From NCBI RefSeq assembly GCF_002869965.1, contig NZ_PEBS01000001.1:62001-126000 (forward strand): 64,000 nucleotides of DNA, in the 5' to 3' direction. The stretch is from Janthinobacterium sp. ROICE36. Its GTDB lineage: Bacteria > Pseudomonadota > Gammaproteobacteria > Burkholderiales > Burkholderiaceae_D. The position numbers and the translations under genes were made by a program. Below are positions 35,207 through 45,823 of this stretch, piece after piece. The notes below the pieces were generated by a model, which was not told the origin of the DNA, searched no databases, and saw only the letters and a list, made by a program, of their open reading frames with translations. Positions within the stretch are counted from its first letter, which is position 1, and each line of letters starts with the position of its first letter.

Positions 35207-35782
35207 TTACTTCGCGGCCGCATCGAGCGCCAGATTCAGTTCCAGCACATTCACCCGTGGTTCGCCGAAAAAGCCGATATACGCGGTTTTCTGCACCTTG
35301 GCGATGGCGTTTTCTACCTGCGCCAGCGGCACTGCGCGCACCCGGGCCACGCGCGGCGCCTGGTACAAGGCTGCCGCCAGACTGATTTCCGGATCCAGGC
35401 CGCTGCTCGACGCCGTCACCAGATCGACGGGAATGGCGCGCGTATTGCCGGGATCAGCTTCCTTCAGGGCGGCGATGCGCGCCTTGACGGCGTCCACCAG
35501 GGCCGGATTGGTCGGCCCCTGGTTCGAACCGCCCGAACCGGCGCCGTTGTTGGCCATCGGCGCGGTGGCCGATGGCCGGCCCCAGAAATACTTGGGCGAC
35601 GTGAAGGACTGGCCGATCAGCATCGAGCCGACGGGCTTGCCACTACGCTCGACGATGCTGCCGTTGACTTCATCGTTGAAAGCCAGCTGTCCGATGCCGG
35701 CCGTGGCAAACGGATAGACGACACCGCAGATCACGGTCAGCGCGGCAAACAGGACCAGGGCGGGACGTACGATAGTGCTCAT
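35207..35782 (-). CDS. kdpC: KdpC subunit of the K+-ATPase
   Basis: 191 aa, one N-terminal TM (LVLFAALTVICGVVYPFA) and a periplasmic domain with QSFTSPKYFWGRPSAT and TASSSGLDPEISLAAALYQ, both conserved in KdpC. It stabilises the KdpFABC complex and helps ATP binding. AAAGGAACCATC precedes the ATG. Gap of 10 bases to kdpB. Confidence 0.97.
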   Translation of the reverse strand: MSTIVRPALVLFAALTVICGVVYPFATAGIGQLAFNDEVNGSIVERSGKPVGSMLIGQSFTSPKYFWGRPSATAPMANNGAGSGGSNQGPTNPALVDAVKARIAALKEADPGNTRAIPVDLVTASSSGLDPEISLAAALYQAPRVARVRAVPLAQVENAIAKVQKTAYIGFFGEPRVNVLELNLALDAAAK

Positions 35783-35792
35783 GATGGTTCCT

Positions 35793-37883
<2,091 letters not shown>

Positions 37884-37892
37884 GGTAGCCTC

Positions 37893-39698
37893 TTATTTTG
37901 TAAAAAGTTGCAGGTGTTCGACGATCGGGCCCAGGGCCAGCGCGGGAACGTAATTGAGTACGCCGACCAGCACCACCACGCCGATCAGCAGGCCGAAGAA
38001 CATGGGGCCGTGCGTGGGCATGGTGCCGGCATTGGCCGACAGGCGCTGCTTGGCCGCCAGCGAACCGGCCACTGCCAGCACGGGTACGATCACGCCGAAG
38101 CGGCCGAACCACATGGCGATCGCCAGCATCACGTTGTAGAACGGCGTGTTGGCGGACAGCCCGGCAAACGCGCTGCCGTTGTTGTTGGCCGCCGAGGTGA
38201 AGCCGTACAGGATCTCCGAGAAGCCGTGCGCGCCCGGATTGGCCACGCCGATCTTGCCCGGTTCGACCATCACGGCGATCGCCGTGCCCGTCAATACCAG
38301 GGCTGGCGTGATCAGGATGGCCAGCGATACCATCTTCATTTCATAGGCCTGGATTTTCTTGCCCAGGTATTCAGGCGTGCGGCCTATCATCAGGCCGGCG
38401 ATGAAGACGGCCAGGATGGCAAACATCAGCATGCCGTACAGGCCCGTGCCCACGCCGCCGAAAATCACTTCACCGAACTGCATCAGCAGCAGCGGCACCA
38501 TGCCGCCCAGGGGCATGTAGGAGTCGTGCATGGAATTGACGGCGCCGCAGGATGCCGCCGTCGTCACCGCCGCGAACAGAGTCGAGGAGCTGATGCCGAA
38601 ACGCGTTTCCTTGCCTTCCATATTGCCGCCCGATTGCAGGCTGCTGGCCTGCTGGTCCACGCCCAGGGCTTGCAAAGCCGGATTGGCTTGCTGCTCGGCG
38701 CTCATCACGCCGACCGTCATGACGACAAAGATCAAGGTCATCGCGGCCAGTACAGCCCAGCCCTGGCGCCGGTCGCCCACCATGCTGCCAAAGGTGAAGC
38801 ACAGGCCGGCGGGAATGATGAAAATGGCCAGCATTTGCAGGAAGTTCGACAGCACGGTGGGATTTTCGTACGGATGCGAGGAATTGGCATTGAAGAAGCC
38901 GCCGCCATTCGTGCCCAGCAGCTTGATCGATTCCTGCGACGCGACGGGGCCCATGGCGATCGTCTGCGTGGTCGCCACTTGCGCTTCCATGATGGGTTTA
39001 CCGGCGGCGTCCAGCACGGGCTGGCCGTCGGCCGCCATTTTCGGCGTTTCATACGCCACCTGGTCGAGCAGGGTCACTTCCTTATAGGCGGAAAAATTCT
39101 GGATCATGCCTTCGCCCATGAAGGCCACCGACAGGGCCAGCGACAGCGGCAACAGGATATACAGGGTGGCACGCACCAGGTCGACCCAGAAGTTGCCGAT
39201 CGATTTGCCCGAGCGCGAGGCGAAGCCGCGCACCAGCGCAAAGATCACGGTAATGCCGGTGGCCGCCGAAAAAAAGTTCTGGCACGTCATGCCCAGCATC
39301 TGGGTCAGGTAACTCATGGTCTGTTCGCCGCCGTAGCCTTGCCAGTTGGTATTGGTGACGAAGCTGACGGTGGTATTGAACGAAGAATCGGGGCTGACGG
39401 CGCCCAGACCCTGGGGATTCAGAGGCAAGAAGCCCTGCAGGCGCTGCAGGGCATACACGAAGACAGCGCCGAGCGCGTTGAACACGATCAGGGCGATGGC
39501 GTAGCTTTTCCAGCCCATGGCCTTGTCGGCAGGCAGGCCGGACCAGCGGTACAGCAAGTTTTCAAATTTTTGCAACCAGCCCAGGCCGCGCACGGGGCCA
39601 TCGCCGGCCACCTTGGCCATGTACAAGCCCAGCGGATAGCCAGCGGCCAGCAGCACGGCCAGGAAGGCCACCAATAATAGTATCGATTGCGTCGTCAT
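37893..39698 (-). CDS. kdpA: KdpA, K+-translocating subunit
   Basis: 601 aa, about ten TMs with four pore-loop selectivity segments of the SKT superfamily (e.g. TNTNWQGYGGE, GTNGGGFFNANSSHPYENP, CGAVNSMHDSYMPLGG, SAANNNGSAFAGL). It selects and binds K+ in the inner membrane. ATG 39698 is chosen: GAGGA stands six bases before it and TGATG couples it to kdpF. A GTG directly upstream (39701) is a second option. Confidence 0.97.
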   Translation of the reverse strand: MTTQSILLLVAFLAVLLAAGYPLGLYMAKVAGDGPVRGLGWLQKFENLLYRWSGLPADKAMGWKSYAIALIVFNALGAVFVYALQRLQGFLPLNPQGLGAVSPDSSFNTTVSFVTNTNWQGYGGEQTMSYLTQMLGMTCQNFFSAATGITVIFALVRGFASRSGKSIGNFWVDLVRATLYILLPLSLALSVAFMGEGMIQNFSAYKEVTLLDQVAYETPKMAADGQPVLDAAGKPIMEAQVATTQTIAMGPVASQESIKLLGTNGGGFFNANSSHPYENPTVLSNFLQMLAIFIIPAGLCFTFGSMVGDRRQGWAVLAAMTLIFVVMTVGVMSAEQQANPALQALGVDQQASSLQSGGNMEGKETRFGISSSTLFAAVTTAASCGAVNSMHDSYMPLGGMVPLLLMQFGEVIFGGVGTGLYGMLMFAILAVFIAGLMIGRTPEYLGKKIQAYEMKMVSLAILITPALVLTGTAIAVMVEPGKIGVANPGAHGFSEILYGFTSAANNNGSAFAGLSANTPFYNVMLAIAMWFGRFGVIVPVLAVAGSLAAKQRLSANAGTMPTHGPMFFGLLIGVVVLVGVLNYVPALALGPIVEHLQLFTK

Positions 39699-39787
39699 CA
39701 CAGTTCCTCAGCCTTCAGCAGCGCCACCAGCAGGTACACGAGCAGGCCAGCCGAGACCACGGCGCCCAGCACATAAAACGCGTTCAT
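39698..39787 (-). CDS. kdpF: KdpF small subunit
   Basis: 29 aa, one TM (YVLGAVVSAGLLVYLLVALL) ending KAEEL, exactly the size and pattern of KdpF, which sits at the KdpA/KdpB interface and stabilises the complex. Start and stop overlap both neighbours (ATGA with the upstream small ORF, TGATG with kdpA). Confidence 0.9.
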   Translation of the reverse strand: MNAFYVLGAVVSAGLLVYLLVALLKAEEL

Positions 39788-39876
39788 TTGACGCTCCCTA
39801 ATTTGTCGCAGGCGACGGCAAAGCCGGCCACCACGACGAAAAAAACGGCAATCAAGCCGAGATACACGATATCCAT
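39784..39876 (-). CDS. 30-aa membrane ORF at the head of the kdp operon
   Basis: Thirty codons, MDIVYLGLIAVFFVVVAGFA then VACDKLGSVK. There is one hydrophobic helix and a short charged tail. GAGGGTGGGA lies directly before the ATG, and the stop overlaps the kdpF start as ATGA. Similar short ORFs precede kdpF in other Proteobacteria, but no role is established. It may be an accessory helix of the Kdp complex or a leader for coupling. Confidence 0.75.
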   Translation of the reverse strand: MDIVYLGLIAVFFVVVAGFAVACDKLGSVK

Positions 39877-39959
39877 TCCCACCCTCATTCAGGTTTGTTT
39901 TGATAGTGAGCAGATTAGCCAAAAGGGTCTAAAAAATTCGTAAAGACTGGGGAGGCAGC

Positions 39960-39976
39960 TGTAAACAAGATGTAAA
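39960..39976 (-). promoter_or_regulatory. KdpE-like operator upstream of kdp
   Basis: Minus strand TTTACATCTTGTTTACA is a 17-bp direct-repeat-like site. It closely resembles the E. coli KdpE site TTTATACTTTTTTTACA. It lies 84 bases before the first kdp ORF. Confidence 0.62.
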
Positions 39977-40152
39977 AACAGGGGCTTTGGCTCATAAAAT
40001 CGTCCACAATTGGCGCAAAACCACGCGCGCAGCGCACTGTTGTTGCCCTGGAGTAGCGCTATTGCTCGCTGGACAAGATAGAATGCGCGAGCGTCCGCAC
40101 AAGGACGCCAAGCCTGCCGCACTGCCCTCTGCCAGTGACGCTGGACGGAATA

Positions 40153-40172
40153 TACTGTATATTCATACAGTT
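40153..40172. promoter_or_regulatory. LexA-type SOS box upstream of parE
   Basis: TACTGTATATTCATACAGTT matches the E. coli-type consensus TACTGTATATATATACAGTA, with perfect CTG-N10-CAG and CTGT-N8-ACAG. It lies 78 bases before the parE start. Confidence 0.72.
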
Positions 40173-40250
40173 ATCGCCGCCGTTGTCACTGCGCCCCGCA
40201 GTGCCCCGGCCTGGCGTTCCAACCACTGTCTTTACTTAGCTTGAACACGT

Positions 40251-42248
40251 ATGGCCACTAAAAAACCAGCATCCGACTACAGCGAATCATCCATCCGTGT
40301 CCTGAAAGGACTGGAACCCGTCAAGCAGCGCCCGGGGATGTACACCCGCACTGAAAATCCGCTGCACATCATTCAGGAAGTGATCGACAATGCCTCCGAC
40401 GAGGCGCTGGGCGGTCATTGCACGCATATCGCCGTCACGCAAAACACGGATGGCAGCATCACCGTCGAAGACAATGGCCGCGGCATTCCCGTCGGCATCC
40501 ACCCTGAAGAAGGCGTGCCGACGGTGGAAATCGTGTTTACACGGCTGCATGCGGGCGGCAAGTTCGACAAGGGTTCGGGCGGCGCCTACGCATTCTCGGG
40601 CGGCTTGCACGGTGTCGGCGTGTCCGTCACCAATGCGCTGTCGACGCGCCTGGAAATCACCGTCTGGCGCAAGGAAAGCGACGGCAACGGCTTGCATCAC
40701 ATGGTGTTTGCGAATGGCGACGTGATCGAGCCATTGAATTCCCGTCCCGCCCCGCGCGACGGCAAGAAGTCGGGCACGCGCGTGACCGCCTGGCCCGATG
40801 CGAAATATTTTGATTCGCCCAATATCTCGCAAACCGAGCTGCAACGCCTGTTGCGCTCGAAAGCCGTGCTGCTGCCCGGCGTGACCGTCACGCTGACCAA
40901 CGCCAAGACGGGCGATACGCAGACCTGGCAGTATGCGGAAGGCTTGCGTGGCTACCTGACCGAATCGCTGGCGCAGGTATCGAATGGCGAAACCCTGATT
41001 CCCCTGTTCGAAGGCGCGCAATACGCGGGCCCGGACTCGGAAGGGTTTGCCGAAGGCGAAGGCGCGGCCTGGGTGGTGGCGTGGACGGAAGAAGGCGCCA
41101 TCGTGCGCGAATCGTATGTCAACCTGATTCCCACCTCGAATGGCGGCACGCACGAATCGGGCTTGCGCGACGGCCTGTTCGGCGCCGTGAAAAACTTCGT
41201 CGAGATGCACTCGCTGCTGCCAAAAGGCGTGAAACTGCTGCCGGAAGACGTCTTTGCGCGCGCCTCGTTCGTGCTGTCGGCGAAGGTGCTGGATCCGCAA
41301 TTCCAGGGCCAGATCAAGGAACGCCTGAACTCGCGCGACGCCGTGCGCCTGGTGTCGACCTTCACCAAGCCGCCGCTGGAACTGTGGCTGAACCAGCACG
41401 TCGACTACGGCAAGAAGCTGGCCGATCTCGTGATCAAGCAGGCGCAGTCGCGCCAGCGCTCGCTGCAAAAAGTGGAAAAGAAAAAATCCTCTGGCGTGGC
41501 TGTCCTGCCCGGCAAGCTGACCGACTGCGAATCGTCGGACATCACGCGCAATGAACTATTCCTCGTCGAGGGCGACTCGGCGGGCGGTTCGGCCAAGATG
41601 GGCCGCGACAAGGAATTCCAGGCCATCCTGCCACTGCGCGGCAAGGTCCTGAACTCGTGGGAGACAGACCGCGACCGCCTGTTCGCCAATAACGAGATCC
41701 ACGACATTGCGGTCGCCATCGGCGTCGATCCGCACGGCGTGGGCGACTCGCCCGACCTGTCCGGCCTGCGCTATGGCAAGATCTGCATCCTGTCGGATGC
41801 GGACGTGGACGGCTCGCACATCCAGGTACTGCTGCTGACGCTCTTCTTCAAGCATTTCCCGGCCCTGATCAACAAGGGACACATCTGCATCGCCCGTCCG
41901 CCACTGTACCGCGTCGACGCGCCGGCACGCGGCAAGAAGCCGATGCAGAAAATCTACGCGCTCGACGACGGCGAACTGGTCGCCATCGAGGACAAGCTGC
42001 GCAAGGAAGGCGTGAAACAGGGTGCCTGGTCGATCTCCCGCTTCAAGGGTCTGGGCGAGATGAACGCCGAACAGCTGTGGGAAACGACGATGAACCCGGA
42101 CACGCGCCGTTTGCTGCCCGTGACCTTGGGCGAAATCGACCACATGACATGCGCCGCCCGCTTCAATATGTTGATGGGCAAAGGCGAAGCGGCAGGACGC
42201 CGCGCCTGGATCGAGGAACACGGCAATGAGGCGGAGGCGGATATCTGA
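40251..42248 (+). CDS. parE: DNA topoisomerase IV subunit B
   Basis: 665 aa. GHKL ATPase ([50 protein letters not shown]), transducer, and TOPRIM with [15 protein letters not shown] and [11 protein letters not shown]. The [16 protein letters not shown] start [15 protein letters not shown] and the absence of the GyrB insert mark it as ParE. With ParC it unlinks daughter chromosomes. First gene of parE-hscC-J-parC; the stop overlaps the hscC ATG (TGATG). Confidence 0.96.
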   Translation: MATKKPASDYSESSIRVLKGLEPVKQRPGMYTRTENPLHIIQEVIDNASDEALGGHCTHIAVTQNTDGSITVEDNGRGIPVGIHPEEGVPTVEIVFTRLHAGGKFDKGSGGAYAFSGGLHGVGVSVTNALSTRLEITVWRKESDGNGLHHMVFANGDVIEPLNSRPAPRDGKKSGTRVTAWPDAKYFDSPNISQTELQRLLRSKAVLLPGVTVTLTNAKTGDTQTWQYAEGLRGYLTESLAQVSNGETLIPLFEGAQYAGPDSEGFAEGEGAAWVVAWTEEGAIVRESYVNLIPTSNGGTHESGLRDGLFGAVKNFVEMHSLLPKGVKLLPEDVFARASFVLSAKVLDPQFQGQIKERLNSRDAVRLVSTFTKPPLELWLNQHVDYGKKLADLVIKQAQSRQRSLQKVEKKKSSGVAVLPGKLTDCESSDITRNELFLVEGDSAGGSAKMGRDKEFQAILPLRGKVLNSWETDRDRLFANNEIHDIAVAIGVDPHGVGDSPDLSGLRYGKICILSDADVDGSHIQVLLLTLFFKHFPALINKGHICIARPPLYRVDAPARGKKPMQKIYALDDGELVAIEDKLRKEGVKQGAWSISRFKGLGEMNAEQLWETTMNPDTRRLLPVTLGEIDHMTCAARFNMLMGKGEAAGRRAWIEEHGNEAEADI

Positions 42249-43957
42249 TGATCATCGGTATCGACCTGGGCACCACCAACAGCCTGGTCGCCATCTGGCG
42301 CGACGGCAAGGCTTGCATCATCCCGAACGCGCTGGGCGAACACCTGACGCCATCGTGCGTCAGCATCGACGACGACGGCAGCGTGCTAGTGGGCCGCGCC
42401 GCGCGCGAGCGCCTGCAAACGCACCCACAGCTGACGGCGGCCGTCTTCAAGCGCTACATGGGCAGTGAAAAAAAAATCACCCTCGGCACGCAGCAATTCC
42501 GTCCGGAAGAGCTGTCGTCGATGGTGCTGCGCGCGCTGAAGGAAGATGCCGAAGCCTTCCTGGGCCACAAGGTCGAGGAAGCCATCATCACCGTACCCGC
42601 GTATTTCAGCGATGCGCAGCGCAAGGCCACGCGCATCGCCGGCCAGCTGGCCGGCTTGCGGGTGGAGCGGCTGCTGAACGAGCCGACGGCTGCTGCGCTG
42701 GCCTACGGTATCCGCGACAAGGAACAGGAAAGCAAATTCCTCGTCTTCGACCTGGGCGGCGGAACGTTTGACGTGTCGATCCTGGAGCTGTTCGAAGGCG
42801 TGATGGAAGTGCGCGCCTCGGCTGGCGACAATTTTCTAGGGGGCGAAGACTTCGTCAGCGTGCTGGTCGACGCCTTTCTGGAAGGCAGCGGCCTGCGCGA
42901 TGCGGCCGGCAGCCGCCTGTTCGACCCGCGCCAGCAACAACTGCTGCGCGATGAAGCCGAGCGCGTCAAACGCTTGCTGTCGGACCAGCCATCCGTGCGC
43001 ATGGCCACGCGCTACCAGGACAAGGAATACAGCTGGGAGATCAGCGAAGACAGACTGGCGCAGTTGTGCGAACCACTGCTGGCGCGCTTGCGCCTGCCCG
43101 TGGAGCGGGCGCTGCGCGACACCACCATCCGCGCCGCGGAATTGAATGAAGTGGTGCTGGCAGGCGGCGCCACGCGCATGCCGCTGGTGCGTAAACTTGT
43201 CTCGCGCATGTTCGGCCGCTTCCCCGTCATCCACCTGGACCCGGACGAAGCCGTGGCGCTGGGCGCCGCCGTGCAGGCGGGTCTCAAGATGCGCGATGCT
43301 GCCCTGGATGAAGTGGTCATGACGGACGTGGCGCCGTACTCGCTCGGCATTTCGATTTCGCGCCAGGTCGTCGCGAATCAGTATGAAGGCGGGCATTACC
43401 TGCCTATCATCGAGCGCAACTCCGTGGTGCCCGTCTCGCGCACGGAAAACATCACCACCATTTACGACAACCAGAAGGAAATCAACGTGACAATCTTCCA
43501 GGGCGAATCGCGCCTGGTAGCCGACAACGTCTTCCTCGGCAAGATCAGCTTCCCGATTCCCGCGAAAAAAGCCGGCGAGATTGGCATCGACGTGCGCTTC
43601 ACCTACGACGTCAGCGGCGTGCTGGAAGCGGAAGTGACGGTGCTGGCCACGCAGGAACGCCACAAGATGATCATCAGCGACAACGCAGGCGTGATGACGC
43701 CGGAGCAGATCGAGCAACGCTTTGCAGAATTGGCCGACCTGAAGATCCACCCGCGCGAGCAGATGGAAAACCGCACCCTGGTCACGCGCGCTGACCGGCT
43801 GTACGAACAGTCGCTGGGCGACGTGCGCCAGTACCTGGCAGCGCACACGGCCAACTTCCAGGCCGCGCTGGAAACGCAGGACCCGAACACCATCCGCAAG
43901 GCGCGCCAGGCGCTCGACGAGGTGTTGCGCCAGGTCGAGAGCGAGAGCTTCCTGTAA
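42248..43957 (+). CDS. hscC: HscC-type Hsp70 chaperone
   Basis: 569 aa, shorter than DnaK (~640) and typical of HscC (Hsc62). ATPase domain: IIGIDLGTTNSLVAIW, VPAYFSDAQRKATRIAGQLA, FDLGGGTFDVSIL, VVLAGGATRMPLVRKLV. The substrate domain (~370-500) lacks the long C-terminal EEVD lid of DnaK. E. coli HscC works with J proteins DjlB/DjlC. Here a J-domain membrane protein follows without a gap, so the pairing is probably the same. Client proteins are unknown. Confidence 0.93.
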   Translation: MIIGIDLGTTNSLVAIWRDGKACIIPNALGEHLTPSCVSIDDDGSVLVGRAARERLQTHPQLTAAVFKRYMGSEKKITLGTQQFRPEELSSMVLRALKEDAEAFLGHKVEEAIITVPAYFSDAQRKATRIAGQLAGLRVERLLNEPTAAALAYGIRDKEQESKFLVFDLGGGTFDVSILELFEGVMEVRASAGDNFLGGEDFVSVLVDAFLEGSGLRDAAGSRLFDPRQQQLLRDEAERVKRLLSDQPSVRMATRYQDKEYSWEISEDRLAQLCEPLLARLRLPVERALRDTTIRAAELNEVVLAGGATRMPLVRKLVSRMFGRFPVIHLDPDEAVALGAAVQAGLKMRDAALDEVVMTDVAPYSLGISISRQVVANQYEGGHYLPIIERNSVVPVSRTENITTIYDNQKEINVTIFQGESRLVADNVFLGKISFPIPAKKAGEIGIDVRFTYDVSGVLEAEVTVLATQERHKMIISDNAGVMTPEQIEQRFAELADLKIHPREQMENRTLVTRADRLYEQSLGDVRQYLAAHTANFQAALETQDPNTIRKARQALDEVLRQVESESFL

Positions 43958-45775
43958 ATGGACGGCGGCATGCACAAGGGACAGCGCAGCCTGTGGGATA
44001 TCCTGGGCACGGAGCCAACCGGCGACGAGCGCGCCATCAAGCGCGCGTATGCGAAACGCCTGAAGGTGACGCGGCCCGAGGATGATCCGGCTGCCTTCCA
44101 GGAGCTGCGTGAAGCGTATGAATACGCGCTGCGCCATGCACACCTGTTTGCCGCGGAGTTGCAGGAACCGCAATCGGTCGAAGCGGAAGCGGCGCAAGCG
44201 CCGCCCATGGAACCGGCCGACCTGTGGGGCATCGTCGACGACACGGCGCAGGAGGCGTCCGCAGAATTGTGGGGCGTGATCGACGAAACACTGCAAAGAC
44301 AGGCACCGCCATCGGAACAATGGGGCGTGGTCGCCATAGACCCGGCGCAGGAAGCGGCCATGCTGTGGCAAGGCTGCCTGGCACTGACCCTGCACGCGAA
44401 TGCCGACGACGTGCTGGCCCGCATGCTGCAGGACGACGCCATGCTGAACCTCGACGTGCGCGAGGAGTTCGACCTGTGCGCGCTGCGCTATTGCGCCAAC
44501 GCCGGCTATGACCTGGCGCTGCGCCAGGCCCTGTTCGAGCAGCTGGGCTGGGACGACGATTTTTCCTATCTGGCGCGCAGCCATGCGGATCTGGTGCGCG
44601 GCGCCGTGCAGCGCTACCGGGCGGACCGCTCGTTCACCCATTTCAGCGACAACCGCGACAGCTATCCCGGCCTGGACTGCATCATGTCGCAACAGCCACC
44701 ATCGGCCTACGTGCGCCAGCTGTTCGACCAAAAATTCACGCTGCAGCTGCGCGAGCTGCTGCACGCGATACGCTGGCAGCACGCCGAGATGCTGGCCTAC
44801 AAGCTCGATGCCGACCTGTTCGAGCAGTGGGAACAGGCCGTCTTTTCCAAGCGCTACTTCAAGCAGACGGCGCTGGCTTCGGGCGGCCTGGGTTTCGTGC
44901 TGCACTTCATGCTCGCGGGCGTGCTCGATGCGGCCGGTTTCAAGCTTGGCGACACGGCTGCCTATGCCAGCCTGCTGGGCTTCCAGGCGCTGGCCTTTGC
45001 CCTGCTGGCCATGCATGCCTTGCGCTGGCCCGCGCCGCTGTTCGCGCGACTCGACACGCTGCAGGAAGCGCTGCAGGATTGCCTGCCGGTGCTGTGGGCG
45101 CGGCCCGGCTTGCGGCAACTGGGATGGATCGTGCCCTATCTGCTGCTGGCGCTGCTGCTCTTCCTGCCCGAACGCAGCGATACCATGCGCCTCCTCACCT
45201 CGGCCGGCTTGTGCGCGTCGGCCTTGCTCGCGTATGCGATGAACCGCCAGCTGCTGCATGGCATGCTGCTGCTCCTGTCCCTGGGCCTGTCGCTGTTCGC
45301 CGCCATGTTCATGAGCGGCAAAGGTGCCACCGCGCTGGCCATCGGCGAGGCCATGCCATTGATGTTTTGCCTGGCGGCGCTGGCCCTGCGCAGCGCCACC
45401 GGCCTGTATGGTGATTGCGGCTGGCCAGAGGCGTTCTTGCCCCGCCTGCGCGCGGCGTGGCTGATCGGTTGTGCAGGCTTGCTGTCGCTACTGTATGTGC
45501 AGCAGTTGCCGGCCCCCCTCGTCGGCGCCATGCTATTTGTCTGGGCGTGCGCCGGCTTGCTGTTTTCCCCCACCGATTTCCGCTGGAAGACGATGTGGCC
45601 ACTGGTGCTGGTGCCATCCATCGGCATTTTTTTGCTGGCCGATCAGGCTCCTTCCATCCGCGCCATGCCAATGATGCATAACAGCGTCGAACTGGCCGTG
45701 GCCGTGCTGTATCTCACCTTGCGCTATATGTATCTGAACTACGGCAAGTCCTTTTCCAAATCCAGGCTGTCATAA
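43958..45775 (+). CDS. J-domain membrane protein, HscC partner (DjlC-like)
   Basis: 605 aa. Residues ~10-55 form a J-like helical unit (RSLWDILGTEPTGDERAIKR, AYAKRLKVTRPEDDPAAFQE), but the HPD loop reads RPE. Divergent loops are also seen in the HscC-linked J proteins of E. coli. A charged middle part (~60-300) precedes about nine or ten TMs (~305-590), so the J domain faces the cytoplasm with a large inner-membrane anchor. The ATG directly follows the hscC stop. It likely recruits HscC to the membrane. A second Met (residue 5) could also be the start. Confidence 0.8.
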   Translation: MDGGMHKGQRSLWDILGTEPTGDERAIKRAYAKRLKVTRPEDDPAAFQELREAYEYALRHAHLFAAELQEPQSVEAEAAQAPPMEPADLWGIVDDTAQEASAELWGVIDETLQRQAPPSEQWGVVAIDPAQEAAMLWQGCLALTLHANADDVLARMLQDDAMLNLDVREEFDLCALRYCANAGYDLALRQALFEQLGWDDDFSYLARSHADLVRGAVQRYRADRSFTHFSDNRDSYPGLDCIMSQQPPSAYVRQLFDQKFTLQLRELLHAIRWQHAEMLAYKLDADLFEQWEQAVFSKRYFKQTALASGGLGFVLHFMLAGVLDAAGFKLGDTAAYASLLGFQALAFALLAMHALRWPAPLFARLDTLQEALQDCLPVLWARPGLRQLGWIVPYLLLALLLFLPERSDTMRLLTSAGLCASALLAYAMNRQLLHGMLLLLSLGLSLFAAMFMSGKGATALAIGEAMPLMFCLAALALRSATGLYGDCGWPEAFLPRLRAAWLIGCAGLLSLLYVQQLPAPLVGAMLFVWACAGLLFSPTDFRWKTMWPLVLVPSIGIFLLADQAPSIRAMPMMHNSVELAVAVLYLTLRYMYLNYGKSFSKSRLS

Positions 45776-45823
45776 TCAGCCCCACGAATTCAACCGCAAC
45801 CACTCAACACCGAAACAAGCGCT

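Larger units (their letters stand above)
39877..40250. other. Divergent intergenic region kdp / parE
   Basis: 374 bases. A KdpE-like operator (39960-39976) faces kdp and a LexA-type box (40153-40172) faces parE. An open frame at 39987-40244 has no ribosome site or protein-like composition. Confidence 0.6.

Noticed and set aside
37908..39677. 589-codon plus-strand frame
   Set aside because: Antisense of kdpA; His/Gln-rich shadow without domains.
39987..40244. 85-codon frame upstream of parE
   Set aside because: No ribosome site, odd composition, and it crosses the LexA-type box; taken as non-coding.
44037..44110. Pseudogene status for the J protein because HPD is absent
   Set aside because: The frame is intact to 605 aa with regular membrane helices, and divergent J loops are known among HscC partners.
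42836..45259. 807-codon minus-strand frame
   Set aside because: It runs antisense to hscC and the J-protein gene, both well supported; composition is shadow-like.
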